This document shows positions 1-7,953 of a DNA stretch of 64,000 bases, piece after piece; the first letter of the stretch is position 1, and each line of letters begins with the position of its first letter. Under the pieces are notes generated by a model. It was not told the DNA's origin and did no database searches. It saw only the letters and a list, made by a program, of their open reading frames with translations. Made by a program: the position numbers and the translations under genes. Source of the stretch: Psychrobacter coccoides (GTDB taxonomy: Bacteria > Pseudomonadota > Gammaproteobacteria > Pseudomonadales > Moraxellaceae). The DNA lies in NCBI RefSeq assembly GCF_017498085.1, contig NZ_JAGBKM010000011.1:1-64000 (forward strand). The letters are read 5' to 3'.

Positions 1-300
1 ATAGTAGCGCTTCTTAGGCGCAATCTTATAAACAGATGAGCCTATGGTGCTCAATACTTTACCGATACTGACTGAGGCTATAATAGCTATGTCTCTAACG
101 CCGCAACCTCTAACCGTCATTAGCCGTATGAGGTCTTCTATTTGAGAGTGACAGCCATTATAGGTTAAGGCATGGTCGCCAATGAACTGGCGGTTACAGT
201 CCTTACATTGGTAGTTCTGCTTACCATAGCTTTTTATGCCGTTTTTCTTTAAACTAGAACTGTGACAGTCGGGGCAGCTGATTTCTATTTGTGTCTTCAT
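1..300 (-). CDS. IS1-family transposase (InsA-like), cut by window edge
   Basis: The minus strand is open for 100 codons from an ATG at 298-300 to the window edge, so the gene is incomplete. The translation starts MKTQIEISCPDCHSSSLKKN and has two CxxC pairs (CPDC, CKDC) forming a zinc ribbon, then a helical segment ending IASVSIGKVL. This is the pattern of the IS1 InsA N-terminal DNA-binding region. The catalytic part would lie to the left and is not visible, so I cannot say whether the element is intact or whether it uses the IS1 programmed frameshift. The likely right end of the element is at about 326-338, upstream of the start codon. Confidence 0.8.
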   Translation of the reverse strand, partial: MKTQIEISCPDCHSSSLKKNGIKSYGKQNYQCKDCNRQFIGDHALTYNGCHSQIEDLIRLMTVRGCGVRDIAIIASVSIGKVLSTIGSSVYKIAPKKRYY

Positions 301-676
301 AACCTCAAATATATCATCTTGCTTCGGCTGTCACTCTCCTTTTATTTCCTCAGCATACTTTCTGATACACCACCTAAAAAAGCTACAGCAAAACTGGGAT
401 GCTTAGTTTTTTAATGTTGGTTTTGTAGCATCGAGCGGCGTAGGCACAGCAGGCAAGAAAAGTTTATACCAGTCTGGCGTATTACTACAGTGTGTCTATT
501 TTATTTAGTATCGACGACAATCTAGACGTGCTGCTGGTATACATTTTACTGGTGTGCGATCAAGCGGAGGCGACGCAATCTGTATTTAAAAAGCCTCTCA
601 ATGACCTTGTATCGGCTTTAAAGTCAATCAACCAGAGCTTGAGTGAATGAGTGGTAAACGCAAACAGGAGAATTAA
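301..676. other. Gene-free spacer with degenerate dispersed repeats
   Basis: No convincing gene is visible between the IS1-type fragment and the BCCT transporter. Positions 389-510 share a recognisable arrangement with 33454-33565: an ACTGGG block, then TGTAGCATCGAG, then TATTTTATTTAG. Positions 491-560 carry another degenerate copy in the opposite orientation (GTGCTGCTGGTA at about 530). The transporter promoter must lie in the right part, and a purine-rich ACAGGAG sits just upstream of its ATG. Confidence 0.5.
326..338. repeat. Candidate terminal repeat of the IS1-type element, with an internal inverted copy
   Basis: GGCTGTCACTCTC at 326-338, upstream of the transposase start, is an exact inverted copy of GAGAGTGACAGCC at 144-156 inside the transposase gene. 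The outer copy is where a terminal inverted repeat would be expected. The other end of the element is outside the window, so the boundary and any target duplication cannot be confirmed. Confidence 0.35.
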
Positions 677-2554
677 ATGAGTAATTCTGACCAGCATAAG
701 GACAGCAAAAAACCTGACAAGTCGACGTCAGGTCTCGGGCCCTCAAAAGAGTACTTACCCGATTATGTCAAAGCCCGTTCTAAATATTATAAACCGCCGC
801 ATTTGGGTACTTTTGATGTCGGTATGTCGATTCCGCAGTGGCGACCCGACCATGTACCTGACACCCGTATTGATAAATTTACCTTTAGCATGGTGCTCGT
901 GATACTTTTAGGTATCGCCATACCTTTGATGCTGTTCCCTGAGCAAGGAAAAACCTGGGTCGGTATAGCACGAGCGTTTGTTAGTGATAACTTTGGCTTT
1001 GCTTATCTCACCTTTGGGGTGCTGGCCATGCTGTTTGTGCTTTATATTGTCTTCTCAGATATCGGTAAAATTAAACTCGGTCGTCCTGAAGAGACTGCTG
1101 AGTTTAGCACCGGCTCTTGGGCGGCGATGCTGTTTTGTGGTGGTATTGGCGCCAGTATCTTATATTGGGGGCTGATTGAGTGGGCATACTATTATCAAAG
1201 CCCGCCTTTTGGTATCACAGGCGGCACGCCAGACGCCATACGCTGGGCGACCACTTACGGTATGTTTCACTGGGGGCCTGTGGCATGGGCGATTTACTTG
1301 GTGCCTGCCATCCCTATCGCTTACTTTTATTATGTACGCCAGACGCCGGTGCTCAAAGTGAGTCAAACCTTGATGCCATTGTTAGGTGAAAAACGAGCGA
1401 ATAGCAACTGGGCCAAGATGCTCGATGTGCTGTTTGTCTTTGGTATGGTAGGTGGTGGTGCGACCACGCTAGGTCTGGCCTCCCCTCTGATTAACGAAGG
1501 CTTATACAACTTATTTGGCTTGCCACGCAACGTGACCATGCAGATTGTGGTACTGCTTATTACCACCATGATTTTTGCTTATAGTGCGTATCAAGGGCTC
1601 AAAGGCGGTATTCAAAAACTCTCGAATATTAACTTTTATTTGGCAGTGGCTTTTTTATTATTTGTACTGGTCGTCGGACCTACCGTCTTTATTCTAAACA
1701 CAGGCTTGGAGGCCATCGGGCGCTCAATTACTGAGATGCCACGCATGATGACCTATGTCGAGCCCTTTAGAGACTTTGAAGCATTCGGTTTTCAAAACAT
1801 CACCTTCCCGCAGGATTGGACCGTGTTTTACTGGGCATGGTGGTTGGTATTTGCGCCGACTATCGGACTGTTTATCGCTAAAATCTCTCGGGGGCGCACC
1901 ATCCGTAATATGGTCGTCGGCTCGATGTTTTACGGCTCACTTGGCTGTGCCATGTTTATGATTATCCTAGGTAATTATGGCTTGTATTTGCAAATGTCAG
2001 GCGCTGTCGATGTTATCGGCATCTTAAATAATGAGTCGCCTACTGCGGCTATTTTCTCGATTCTAAACAGCTTGCCGATGTCGTATTTGGTGGTCGGCGT
2101 GTTTACCTTTTTGGCGACTATCTTTACGGCGACGACCTTTGACTCTATCTCTTATATCTTAGCCTCGGTGGTACAAAGAGAGGTGGATGATGAGCCGCAC
2201 CGCTGGAACCGTCTATTTTGGGCATTTACCTTGTGTCTGCTGCCGGCTATTTTGATGTTTTTGGGGGACCTGCAGACTCTACAGACCGCCTCTATTATCG
2301 CTGGGGCACCGCTGATTATCATTTTATCTATGATGATGATATCTGTGATTAAAGCCGCTCATTATGACTTGGCATATCAGCCCGACTATAGTGTCAAAAC
2401 CATTCATATTGAGGAGTTGGCAGACAATGCGCCTTGGGAGATGGGCGAAACCTCGCTGGCGCCTGAGGGCTCGGTGTTAGCACAGCAAGATGAGTGGGAG
2501 CAGGTGCGTGAAAGCACCGCTGACGATATCAATAAAGTAGATAAAGAAGAGTAG
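677..2554 (+). CDS. BCCT-family transporter (betaine/carnitine/choline type)
   Basis: A 625-residue inner-membrane secondary transporter of the betaine/carnitine/choline family. It shows about twelve hydrophobic segments and the family signature DWTVFYWAWW near residue 379, followed by the conserved ISRGR loop. A glycine-rich helix (GGIGASILYWG) lies near residue 154. The N-terminal ~65 residues and the acidic C-terminal ~80 residues are hydrophilic and should be cytosolic. BCCT proteins import trimethylammonium or related compounds by Na+ or H+ symport, often for osmoprotection. The exact substrate cannot be read from the sequence. The start is supported by ACAGGAG 9 bases upstream. A strong terminator follows, so it is probably transcribed apart from the next three genes. 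Confidence 0.93.
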   Translation: MSNSDQHKDSKKPDKSTSGLGPSKEYLPDYVKARSKYYKPPHLGTFDVGMSIPQWRPDHVPDTRIDKFTFSMVLVILLGIAIPLMLFPEQGKTWVGIARAFVSDNFGFAYLTFGVLAMLFVLYIVFSDIGKIKLGRPEETAEFSTGSWAAMLFCGGIGASILYWGLIEWAYYYQSPPFGITGGTPDAIRWATTYGMFHWGPVAWAIYLVPAIPIAYFYYVRQTPVLKVSQTLMPLLGEKRANSNWAKMLDVLFVFGMVGGGATTLGLASPLINEGLYNLFGLPRNVTMQIVVLLITTMIFAYSAYQGLKGGIQKLSNINFYLAVAFLLFVLVVGPTVFILNTGLEAIGRSITEMPRMMTYVEPFRDFEAFGFQNITFPQDWTVFYWAWWLVFAPTIGLFIAKISRGRTIRNMVVGSMFYGSLGCAMFMIILGNYGLYLQMSGAVDVIGILNNESPTAAIFSILNSLPMSYLVVGVFTFLATIFTATTFDSISYILASVVQREVDDEPHRWNRLFWAFTLCLLPAILMFLGDLQTLQTASIIAGAPLIIILSMMMISVIKAAHYDLAYQPDYSVKTIHIEELADNAPWEMGETSLAPEGSVLAQQDEWEQVRESTADDINKVDKEE

Positions 2555-2583
2555 CTGATCTTTTTTGTTATCGTAAATTCAAG

Positions 2584-2620
2584 GGCTGTGCTGCATAAGT
2601 AGCGCAGCCTTTTTATTTTT
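2584..2620 (+). terminator. Rho-independent terminator of the BCCT gene
   Basis: GGCTGTGCT (2584-2592) pairs with AGCGCAGCC (2601-2609) through one G-U pair, and a T-rich tract follows. It lies 30 bases after the stop codon. Confidence 0.85.
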
Positions 2621-2629
2621 TATGTTCTA

Positions 2630-2640
2630 GGGCGTGTCTT
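2630..2640. repeat. Solo terminal end of the 169-bp MITE-like element
   Basis: GGGCGTGTCTT preceded by CTA is identical to the outer end of the full copies at 10377-10545 and 37910-38078, but no second end is visible nearby. It is either a remnant or the end of a diverged element. Confidence 0.45.
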
Positions 2641-2738
2641 AACATTTTTACAAACAGCTATCTCATAAAAAATAGTTTCTAGTATCGCAATATTGTATGA
2701 TATATATTATGGTATAGTCGATTCACTAGCCCTAGCCA

Positions 2739-2748
2739 AACGATCGTT
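2739..2748. promoter_or_regulatory. Candidate operator palindrome upstream of the flavoprotein gene
   Basis: AACGATCGTT is a perfect 10-bp palindrome 37 bases before the start codon of the AGPS-like gene, in the expected promoter position. AACG...CGTT half-sites are common for TetR-type repressors. No regulator gene is adjacent, so this is a guess from sequence symmetry. Confidence 0.3.
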
Positions 2749-2785
2749 CAAAATACAATTATTATAAATCGACAGGTTATGTCAT

Positions 2786-4525
2786 ATGAGCAAAACTAAA
2801 TCACCTACTACTAAAGATACTTCTCCAGAATCAGAGACAATCTCCACTACGGACGATATGGATCTCATTGCCACTTCAAAAAGCCAACCACCGAGCAATA
2901 CCCCTATCGAGCAAACCCGCTGGAATGGTTGGGGCAATGTCAATATCAATAAAAAAGTCTCGCCGCACGGCGCCAAGCTGATTAAGTCGCATATCGGCAA
3001 AACCAAAAAACTTAAATCTGTCAGCCTGCAGCAAGTGTTAAAAACGGTACCCAAATCACGCCTGCCTGTGGCGGTCATTGAGATGGCAATCGTATCGACT
3101 GATAGCGAGGTCAGACTCAGACATGCTCGGGGCCAGAGCTTCCCCGATTGGATCGCCATGCACAGCGGCGACTTTGAGGTGTTTCCGGATGGCGTTGCTT
3201 TTCCCGAGTCGACCAGTGATGTCGAGCAACTACTAACGCTAGCCCAAGAGCATGATTTCATCGTGATTCCTTTTGGTGGCGGTACGTCTGTAGCAGGTCA
3301 CATCAACCCACAACAGGGCACACGCCCCGTATTGACTATCGCTATGAGTCAGATGGATCAGCTGCTCGACTTGGATACAGACAGCCAAATCGCCACTTTT
3401 GGTGCGGGCACGCAAGGACCAACAGTCGAGGCGCAGCTGGACGAGCACGGCTATCGCTTGGGGCATTATCCACAGTCGTGGGAGCTATCGACGCTTGGCG
3501 GCTGGATTGCGGCACGCTCCAGTGGTCAGCAGTCGCTAGGGTATGGACGTATCGAGCAGATGTTTGCAGGTGGTACTTTGGTCACGCCGCAAGGCATATT
3601 AAATATTGTTGATATTCCTGCGTCATCAGCAGGGCCTGATTTGCGAGAGATGATGATGGGCTCTGAAGGCCGTGCCGGTATCTTTACCGAAGTGAAGATG
3701 CGTGTACAGCCGCAGCCTGAGCAGGAGCTATTTAAGGTGGCATTTTTGCCCAACTGGGAAGCGGGTAAGGAAGTGCTCAGACAAGCGGTACAAAGCAATA
3801 TTAAGCTCTCTATGCTGCGTCTGAGCAATGCCATCGAAACCGATGCCCACTTACATTTAGGTACTTCTCCCAGTCAGTTTTTGGCGATTAGCACCTATCT
3901 TAAAGCACGTGGTCTTGATGCAGATAAAGTCATGCTGACTTATGGCGTTTCAGGCGACAAAGCACAGAATAAACTGGCCCTGACTCAGTTTAATAAACAA
4001 CTCAAACAATACGGCAGTGTCACAGGCAAAATCACCGATATCATGGGTAGTGTGTGGGCGCATGGCCGCTTTAAGTTCCCGTATCTGCGTGGCACACTTT
4101 GGGAGCGTGGCATCATGGTTGACACCTTTGAGACGGCGACCAACTGGCGTAATATCGACGAGCAGATGCAGCAGATGCAGACAGCTGTGCAAAACGCTTT
4201 AGCTGATGAAGGCGAAGCCGTCATGGCATTCACTCATATCTCCCACGTCTATAAGCAAGGGGCCAGCCTTTATACCACTTACTTCTTCAGAGCTGCTAAA
4301 GATCACGCTGCTACCTTACGGCGCTGGCAAAAAATCAAACGTGCTGCCTGCTTAAGCGTCGCTAATGGCAAAGCCACTATCTCGCATCAGCATGGCGTTG
4401 GCCATGATCACGCGCCTTACTTAGCGGCCGAAAAAGGCCAGCTGGGTATTCAAGTGACCCGTGATATGCTAAAGAGCTTAGACCCTGAGCAGCGGATGAA
4501 TCCGGGTGTATTGCTTGAAGAGTAG
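2786..4525 (+). CDS. FAD-binding oxidase of the alkyl-DHAP synthase (AGPS) type
   Basis: A 579-residue flavoprotein of the vanillyl-alcohol-oxidase superfamily. The FAD-binding PP-loop is PFGGGTSVAGH near residue 161, and GSEGRAGIFTEVKMRV follows near 290. Features specific to AGPS are an early TRWNGWGN motif near residue 45, the block GRFKFPYLRGTLWERG near 430, and the C-terminal SHQHGVGHDH near residue 533. Eukaryotic AGPS swaps the acyl group of acyl-DHAP for a fatty alcohol to form an ether bond, using a His-His-His motif. Here that motif reads His-Gln-His, so chemistry and substrate may differ. The first ~40 residues are low complexity. The gene is 24 bases upstream of the GlpD-like gene and probably co-transcribed with it. 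A role in ether-glycerol or glycerol-phosphate metabolism is inferred; a plain 2-hydroxyacid oxidase is the alternative. Confidence 0.85.
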   Translation: MSKTKSPTTKDTSPESETISTTDDMDLIATSKSQPPSNTPIEQTRWNGWGNVNINKKVSPHGAKLIKSHIGKTKKLKSVSLQQVLKTVPKSRLPVAVIEMAIVSTDSEVRLRHARGQSFPDWIAMHSGDFEVFPDGVAFPESTSDVEQLLTLAQEHDFIVIPFGGGTSVAGHINPQQGTRPVLTIAMSQMDQLLDLDTDSQIATFGAGTQGPTVEAQLDEHGYRLGHYPQSWELSTLGGWIAARSSGQQSLGYGRIEQMFAGGTLVTPQGILNIVDIPASSAGPDLREMMMGSEGRAGIFTEVKMRVQPQPEQELFKVAFLPNWEAGKEVLRQAVQSNIKLSMLRLSNAIETDAHLHLGTSPSQFLAISTYLKARGLDADKVMLTYGVSGDKAQNKLALTQFNKQLKQYGSVTGKITDIMGSVWAHGRFKFPYLRGTLWERGIMVDTFETATNWRNIDEQMQQMQTAVQNALADEGEAVMAFTHISHVYKQGASLYTTYFFRAAKDHAATLRRWQKIKRAACLSVANGKATISHQHGVGHDHAPYLAAEKGQLGIQVTRDMLKSLDPEQRMNPGVLLEE

Positions 4526-4549
4526 AATACAAATTAAGAAGAGTAATTT

Positions 4550-6202
4550 ATGACTCAGCGTCAACAACGCCAGCAAGCATTAGCCCCTTTATCTCAAGCA
4601 CAGCCTTGGGATATGCTCATCATCGGTGGCGGTATCACAGGCGCAGGCATTGCGCGTGAAGCGGCACGGCGTGGTCTGACAGTGTTACTCATTGAGCAAA
4701 AAGACTTTGCTTGGGGCACCTCCAGTCGCTCGAGTAAGATGGTACATGGTGGGCTGCGCTACATTGCTTCGGGGGATTACAAGACCACGCTCCTTAGCGT
4801 GCGTGAACGTGAGCGCATGCTCAATGAGGCCAGTGGTTTGGTCAATGAGATGCACTACGTTATGCCGCATTATAAAGGCAAGTTTCCACCGCCATGGATT
4901 TTTAATACTTTGCTGCGCGTCTACGATAAGCTGGCAGGTAAGCACTACCTTAAAACCTTTAAAAAAGATGAGTTTTTACGTCTTAATCCCAACATCAAAA
5001 GCGACAAGTTTATCGGTGCCAGTCAATTCAGTGATGCGGTGACCGATGACTCCCGTCTCGTCATGCGCGTGCTCGATGAAGCCATACAGGATGGTGCGCA
5101 TGCCATCAACTATCTAAAAGCTGAGTCTTTAATCACTGATGAGCAAGGTCTGGTTATTGGTGCGACGCTCACAGACAACGTCGACCATCACTCAAGCAGC
5201 AGCGACCATACTTTTGAGGTGTACGCCAAAGTGGTGGTCAACGCTACCGGCGCTTGGGCCGATACCCTGCGTATGCAAGCAAACGCCCAGACAGAGCATC
5301 ATAGTGACAAACAAATCCGTCCGTCTCGTGGCAGCCATTTGGTGGTCAGTCAAGAGCGCTTACCCATCAATCAAGCTTACACCCTACTGCACCCTGTCGA
5401 TAAACGGGCTTTGTTTGTCTTTCCATGGGAGAATCGATCAGTCATTGGCACCACAGATTTAGACCATCCGCCTTTGAACGATGAAGAGGTCGGTATCACC
5501 AGTGCAGAAGTCGATTATCTATTGGAGGCGGCAAACGATCTTTTTGATCGGGCCAACCTTAAGCGAGAGGATGTCATCAGCACATGGGCAGGGGTGCGAC
5601 CACTGATATCAGAAGGTGGGGACGGCAAACGAGTCAGTCCCAGTAAAGAAAAGAGAGACCATAGCGTCTGGCTTGATAACAACCTTGTGAGCGTTAGTGG
5701 CGGCAAACTCACTACCTTTCGCTTAATTGCGCTTGATGTACTTGCGAAGTGCCAAGAGGTGCTTACGTTTGATGAGTCAGCTTTTTTAGATAAGATATCT
5801 GACGATCACGTCTTTAGCAGCCCAACCCCTACCCATCCCAAATTCGCTAAGCTTTCCTCATCGTTACAGCAGCGCTTACAAGGGTTTTATGGCAGACAGC
5901 TTGACACCTTGCTGGCCCTTGCTCACGACAATGATTTGGCTTATGTCACTGATAATTATACCATTTGGGCAGAGGTTCGTTTTGCTGCCCGCTGTGAGCA
6001 GGTCATGCACTTGGACGACCTGCTATTGCGGCGGACACGTTTGGGCTTGATATTACCAAATGGGGCGATGACCCCACTTATCAGCGCCAGACTGCAGCAA
6101 ATTTGTCAACAGGAGCTGGGCTGGGATGAGCCAAAGTGGCAAGAGGAAGTCGCTCGCTATACCGAGTTGTGGCAACGCTACTATCACCTGCCTGCGGCTT
6201 AG
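4550..6202 (+). CDS. Glycerol-3-phosphate dehydrogenase/oxidase (GlpD family)
   Basis: A 550-residue FAD-dependent enzyme that oxidises sn-glycerol 3-phosphate to DHAP and would normally feed the quinone pool at the inner membrane. The dinucleotide-binding motif IIGGGITGAGIA is near residue 25, followed by GTSSRSSKMVHGGLRYI near 65, both hallmarks of GlpD. WAGVRPL and SVSGGKLTTFR come later, and the C-terminal ~120 residues form the helical GlpD cap (ending QRYYHLPAA). Length is close to the family norm (about 500-560). It follows the AGPS-like gene by 24 bases and precedes an FGGY kinase, which supports a glycerol-type pathway. No glpF or glpR is seen, so I have not assigned the symbol glpD: this may be a paralogue for a substituted glycerol phosphate. 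Confidence 0.9.
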   Translation: MTQRQQRQQALAPLSQAQPWDMLIIGGGITGAGIAREAARRGLTVLLIEQKDFAWGTSSRSSKMVHGGLRYIASGDYKTTLLSVRERERMLNEASGLVNEMHYVMPHYKGKFPPPWIFNTLLRVYDKLAGKHYLKTFKKDEFLRLNPNIKSDKFIGASQFSDAVTDDSRLVMRVLDEAIQDGAHAINYLKAESLITDEQGLVIGATLTDNVDHHSSSSDHTFEVYAKVVVNATGAWADTLRMQANAQTEHHSDKQIRPSRGSHLVVSQERLPINQAYTLLHPVDKRALFVFPWENRSVIGTTDLDHPPLNDEEVGITSAEVDYLLEAANDLFDRANLKREDVISTWAGVRPLISEGGDGKRVSPSKEKRDHSVWLDNNLVSVSGGKLTTFRLIALDVLAKCQEVLTFDESAFLDKISDDHVFSSPTPTHPKFAKLSSSLQQRLQGFYGRQLDTLLALAHDNDLAYVTDNYTIWAEVRFAARCEQVMHLDDLLLRRTRLGLILPNGAMTPLISARLQQICQQELGWDEPKWQEEVARYTELWQRYYHLPAA

Positions 6203-6230
6203 CTTCTTATCGAGTTATTATAAGGATTAG

Positions 6231-6320
6231 AGCTGCTAGGACGCTTCTTTTAAAACAAAAGCTGCGTAGCCTCGAGAATTCTTACGGTCGCAAGCATGGG
6301 AAAGTTTGCACCAATAGCAC
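6231..6320 (-). repeat. Dispersed palindromic repeat (TACTGG family)
   Basis: Read on the minus strand this begins GTGCTATTGGTGCAAACTTT and ends TCCTAGCAGCT. It matches the copy at 10260-10342 at both ends and in the central TGCTTGC and CTACGCAG parts. It fills most of the spacer between the GlpD-like and kinase genes. Confidence 0.6.
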
Positions 6321-6361
6321 GTTCTGATTTTGATAAATATCCCCCATAGTTAAGGACGACT

Positions 6362-7927
6362 ATGACCACCTCTATCGACCCGATTTATCTCTTAGCCATC
6401 GACAACGGCACCCAAAGCGTCCGAGCACTTATCTTTGACCAATTTGGTACCGAGATCGCCAAAGCCCGTGTCCCTATCGAGCCGTATTTCTCCGAGCAGC
6501 CCAGTTTCGCTGAGCAACATGCCGACTACTATTGGCAAAAGTTAAGTGAAGCCTGCCAGCAGCTTTGGCAAAGCTGTGACATCACCTCTGAGCAAATCGC
6601 AGGCGTCAGCCTTGCTACCCAGCGCTATACCATGATCTGTCTGGATAAAGACAAGCAGCCACTACGAGCAGCCATCGTCTGGATGGATCTGCGTCGTGCT
6701 GAGACTCACGATATCGGTTTTTTAAACCCGCTTACCAAAATCATCGGCATGGGCGAATTAGTAAAAGACGCCCAGCAAAAAGCCCGCTGTAATTGGCTGG
6801 CGCAAAATGAGCCTGAGATATGGAGCCAAACTGCTCATTACGTCAACCTCTCTGCCTACCTCACCTATCAGCTGACAGGTAGGCTTGCTGACTCCACTGG
6901 TCATGCCTTGGGCTATCTGCCGTATGACTACAAAGCACAAAAGTGGTTACAGCCCAAAGATTTTAAATGGCGACTGTTTAGCTGTCGCCTACAGCAAATG
7001 CCTACCCTCGTAACACCTGGGCAAACACTTGGTCATATCAGTGCAAAAGCCGCTGCTGCAACTGGTATTATCGAGGGCACGCCGATGATTGCTGCTGCCA
7101 GCGACAAGGCTTGTGAGGCATTGGGCGCCGCGGGTCTGACAGCGGATACCGCCTGCTTAAGCTTTGGCACGACAGCGACGATTAACACTACCTCAAGCAA
7201 CTATATCGAAATCCTCAAACACATGCCTGCCTACACCGCCGCTGCGCCACACTACTACAATCACGAGTATATGATCTATCGCGGCTTTTGGATGGTCAGT
7301 TGGTTCAAAGAACAGTTCGCACAATATGAAGCGCAGCTAGCAAAAACGCAGGGTATCGACACTGAAAAGCTGCTTGATAAGGCGGTGCAAGACATACCCG
7401 CAGGCTGTATGGGGCTGATGATGCAGCCGTATTGGTCGCCAGGCGTGCGTCATCCGGGGCTAGAGGGTAAAGGCGCATTGATTGGTTTTGGTGATGTGCA
7501 TACCAGAGCACACGTCTACCGTGCCATATTGGAGGGCCTTGCTTATGAGCTCAAGCTTGGCTTTGATACCATCGAAAAGCGCACTGGCAAACCTATCAAA
7601 CACCTACGTATCTCTGGTGGTGGCTCCCAAAGCGATGCCGCCATGCAGCTCACCGCCGACATCTTTGGTATGCCCGCCTATCGTCCGCATACTTATGAAG
7701 CCTCAGGCCTTGGCGCTGCTATTAACTGTGCAGTGGGCCTCGGTATCTATCCCGACCACGCTGCCGCCAGCGAGGCGATGACTCATTTGGGCGATGAGTT
7801 CGTGCCTATCACAGCCAATGTGCAACTTTACAAGCGCCTGTATAACGAGGTCTATCTCAAGATGTACGAGCGCCTAAAACCTTTGTATCAAAGCATTCAA
7901 GACATCACGGGGTATCCTGCTAAGTGA
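6362..7927 (+). CDS. FGGY-family carbohydrate kinase (glycerol-kinase-like)
   Basis: A 521-residue sugar or polyol kinase with the two-domain actin-like ATPase fold. The N-terminal phosphate-binding motif is LAIDNGTQSVRALIFD near residue 12. The C-terminal FGGY signature region is RISGGGSQSDAAMQLTADIF near residue 415. It uses ATP to phosphorylate a polyol or ketose. Context next to a GlpD-type dehydrogenase suggests glycerol or a glycerol derivative, but it lacks the tight similarity to GlpK that would justify that symbol. The start has AAGGA 8 bases upstream. A 159-base gap holding a dispersed repeat separates it from the GlpD-like gene, so co-transcription is likely but not certain. Confidence 0.88.
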   Translation: MTTSIDPIYLLAIDNGTQSVRALIFDQFGTEIAKARVPIEPYFSEQPSFAEQHADYYWQKLSEACQQLWQSCDITSEQIAGVSLATQRYTMICLDKDKQPLRAAIVWMDLRRAETHDIGFLNPLTKIIGMGELVKDAQQKARCNWLAQNEPEIWSQTAHYVNLSAYLTYQLTGRLADSTGHALGYLPYDYKAQKWLQPKDFKWRLFSCRLQQMPTLVTPGQTLGHISAKAAAATGIIEGTPMIAAASDKACEALGAAGLTADTACLSFGTTATINTTSSNYIEILKHMPAYTAAAPHYYNHEYMIYRGFWMVSWFKEQFAQYEAQLAKTQGIDTEKLLDKAVQDIPAGCMGLMMQPYWSPGVRHPGLEGKGALIGFGDVHTRAHVYRAILEGLAYELKLGFDTIEKRTGKPIKHLRISGGGSQSDAAMQLTADIFGMPAYRPHTYEASGLGAAINCAVGLGIYPDHAAASEAMTHLGDEFVPITANVQLYKRLYNEVYLKMYERLKPLYQSIQDITGYPAK

Positions 7928-7953
7928 AAAAAATATAATAATATTAAGCTTTG

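Noticed and set aside
2570-2785. BCCT transporter as part of the kinase/GlpD/AGPS-like operon
   Set aside because: A strong terminator and a 230-base spacer separate them; the shared orientation alone is weak evidence.
2782-3261. 159-codon minus-strand open frame over the start of the AGPS-like gene
   Set aside because: The plus-strand frame encodes a clear FAD-binding family protein; the minus-strand translation has no recognisable motif, so it is a shadow.
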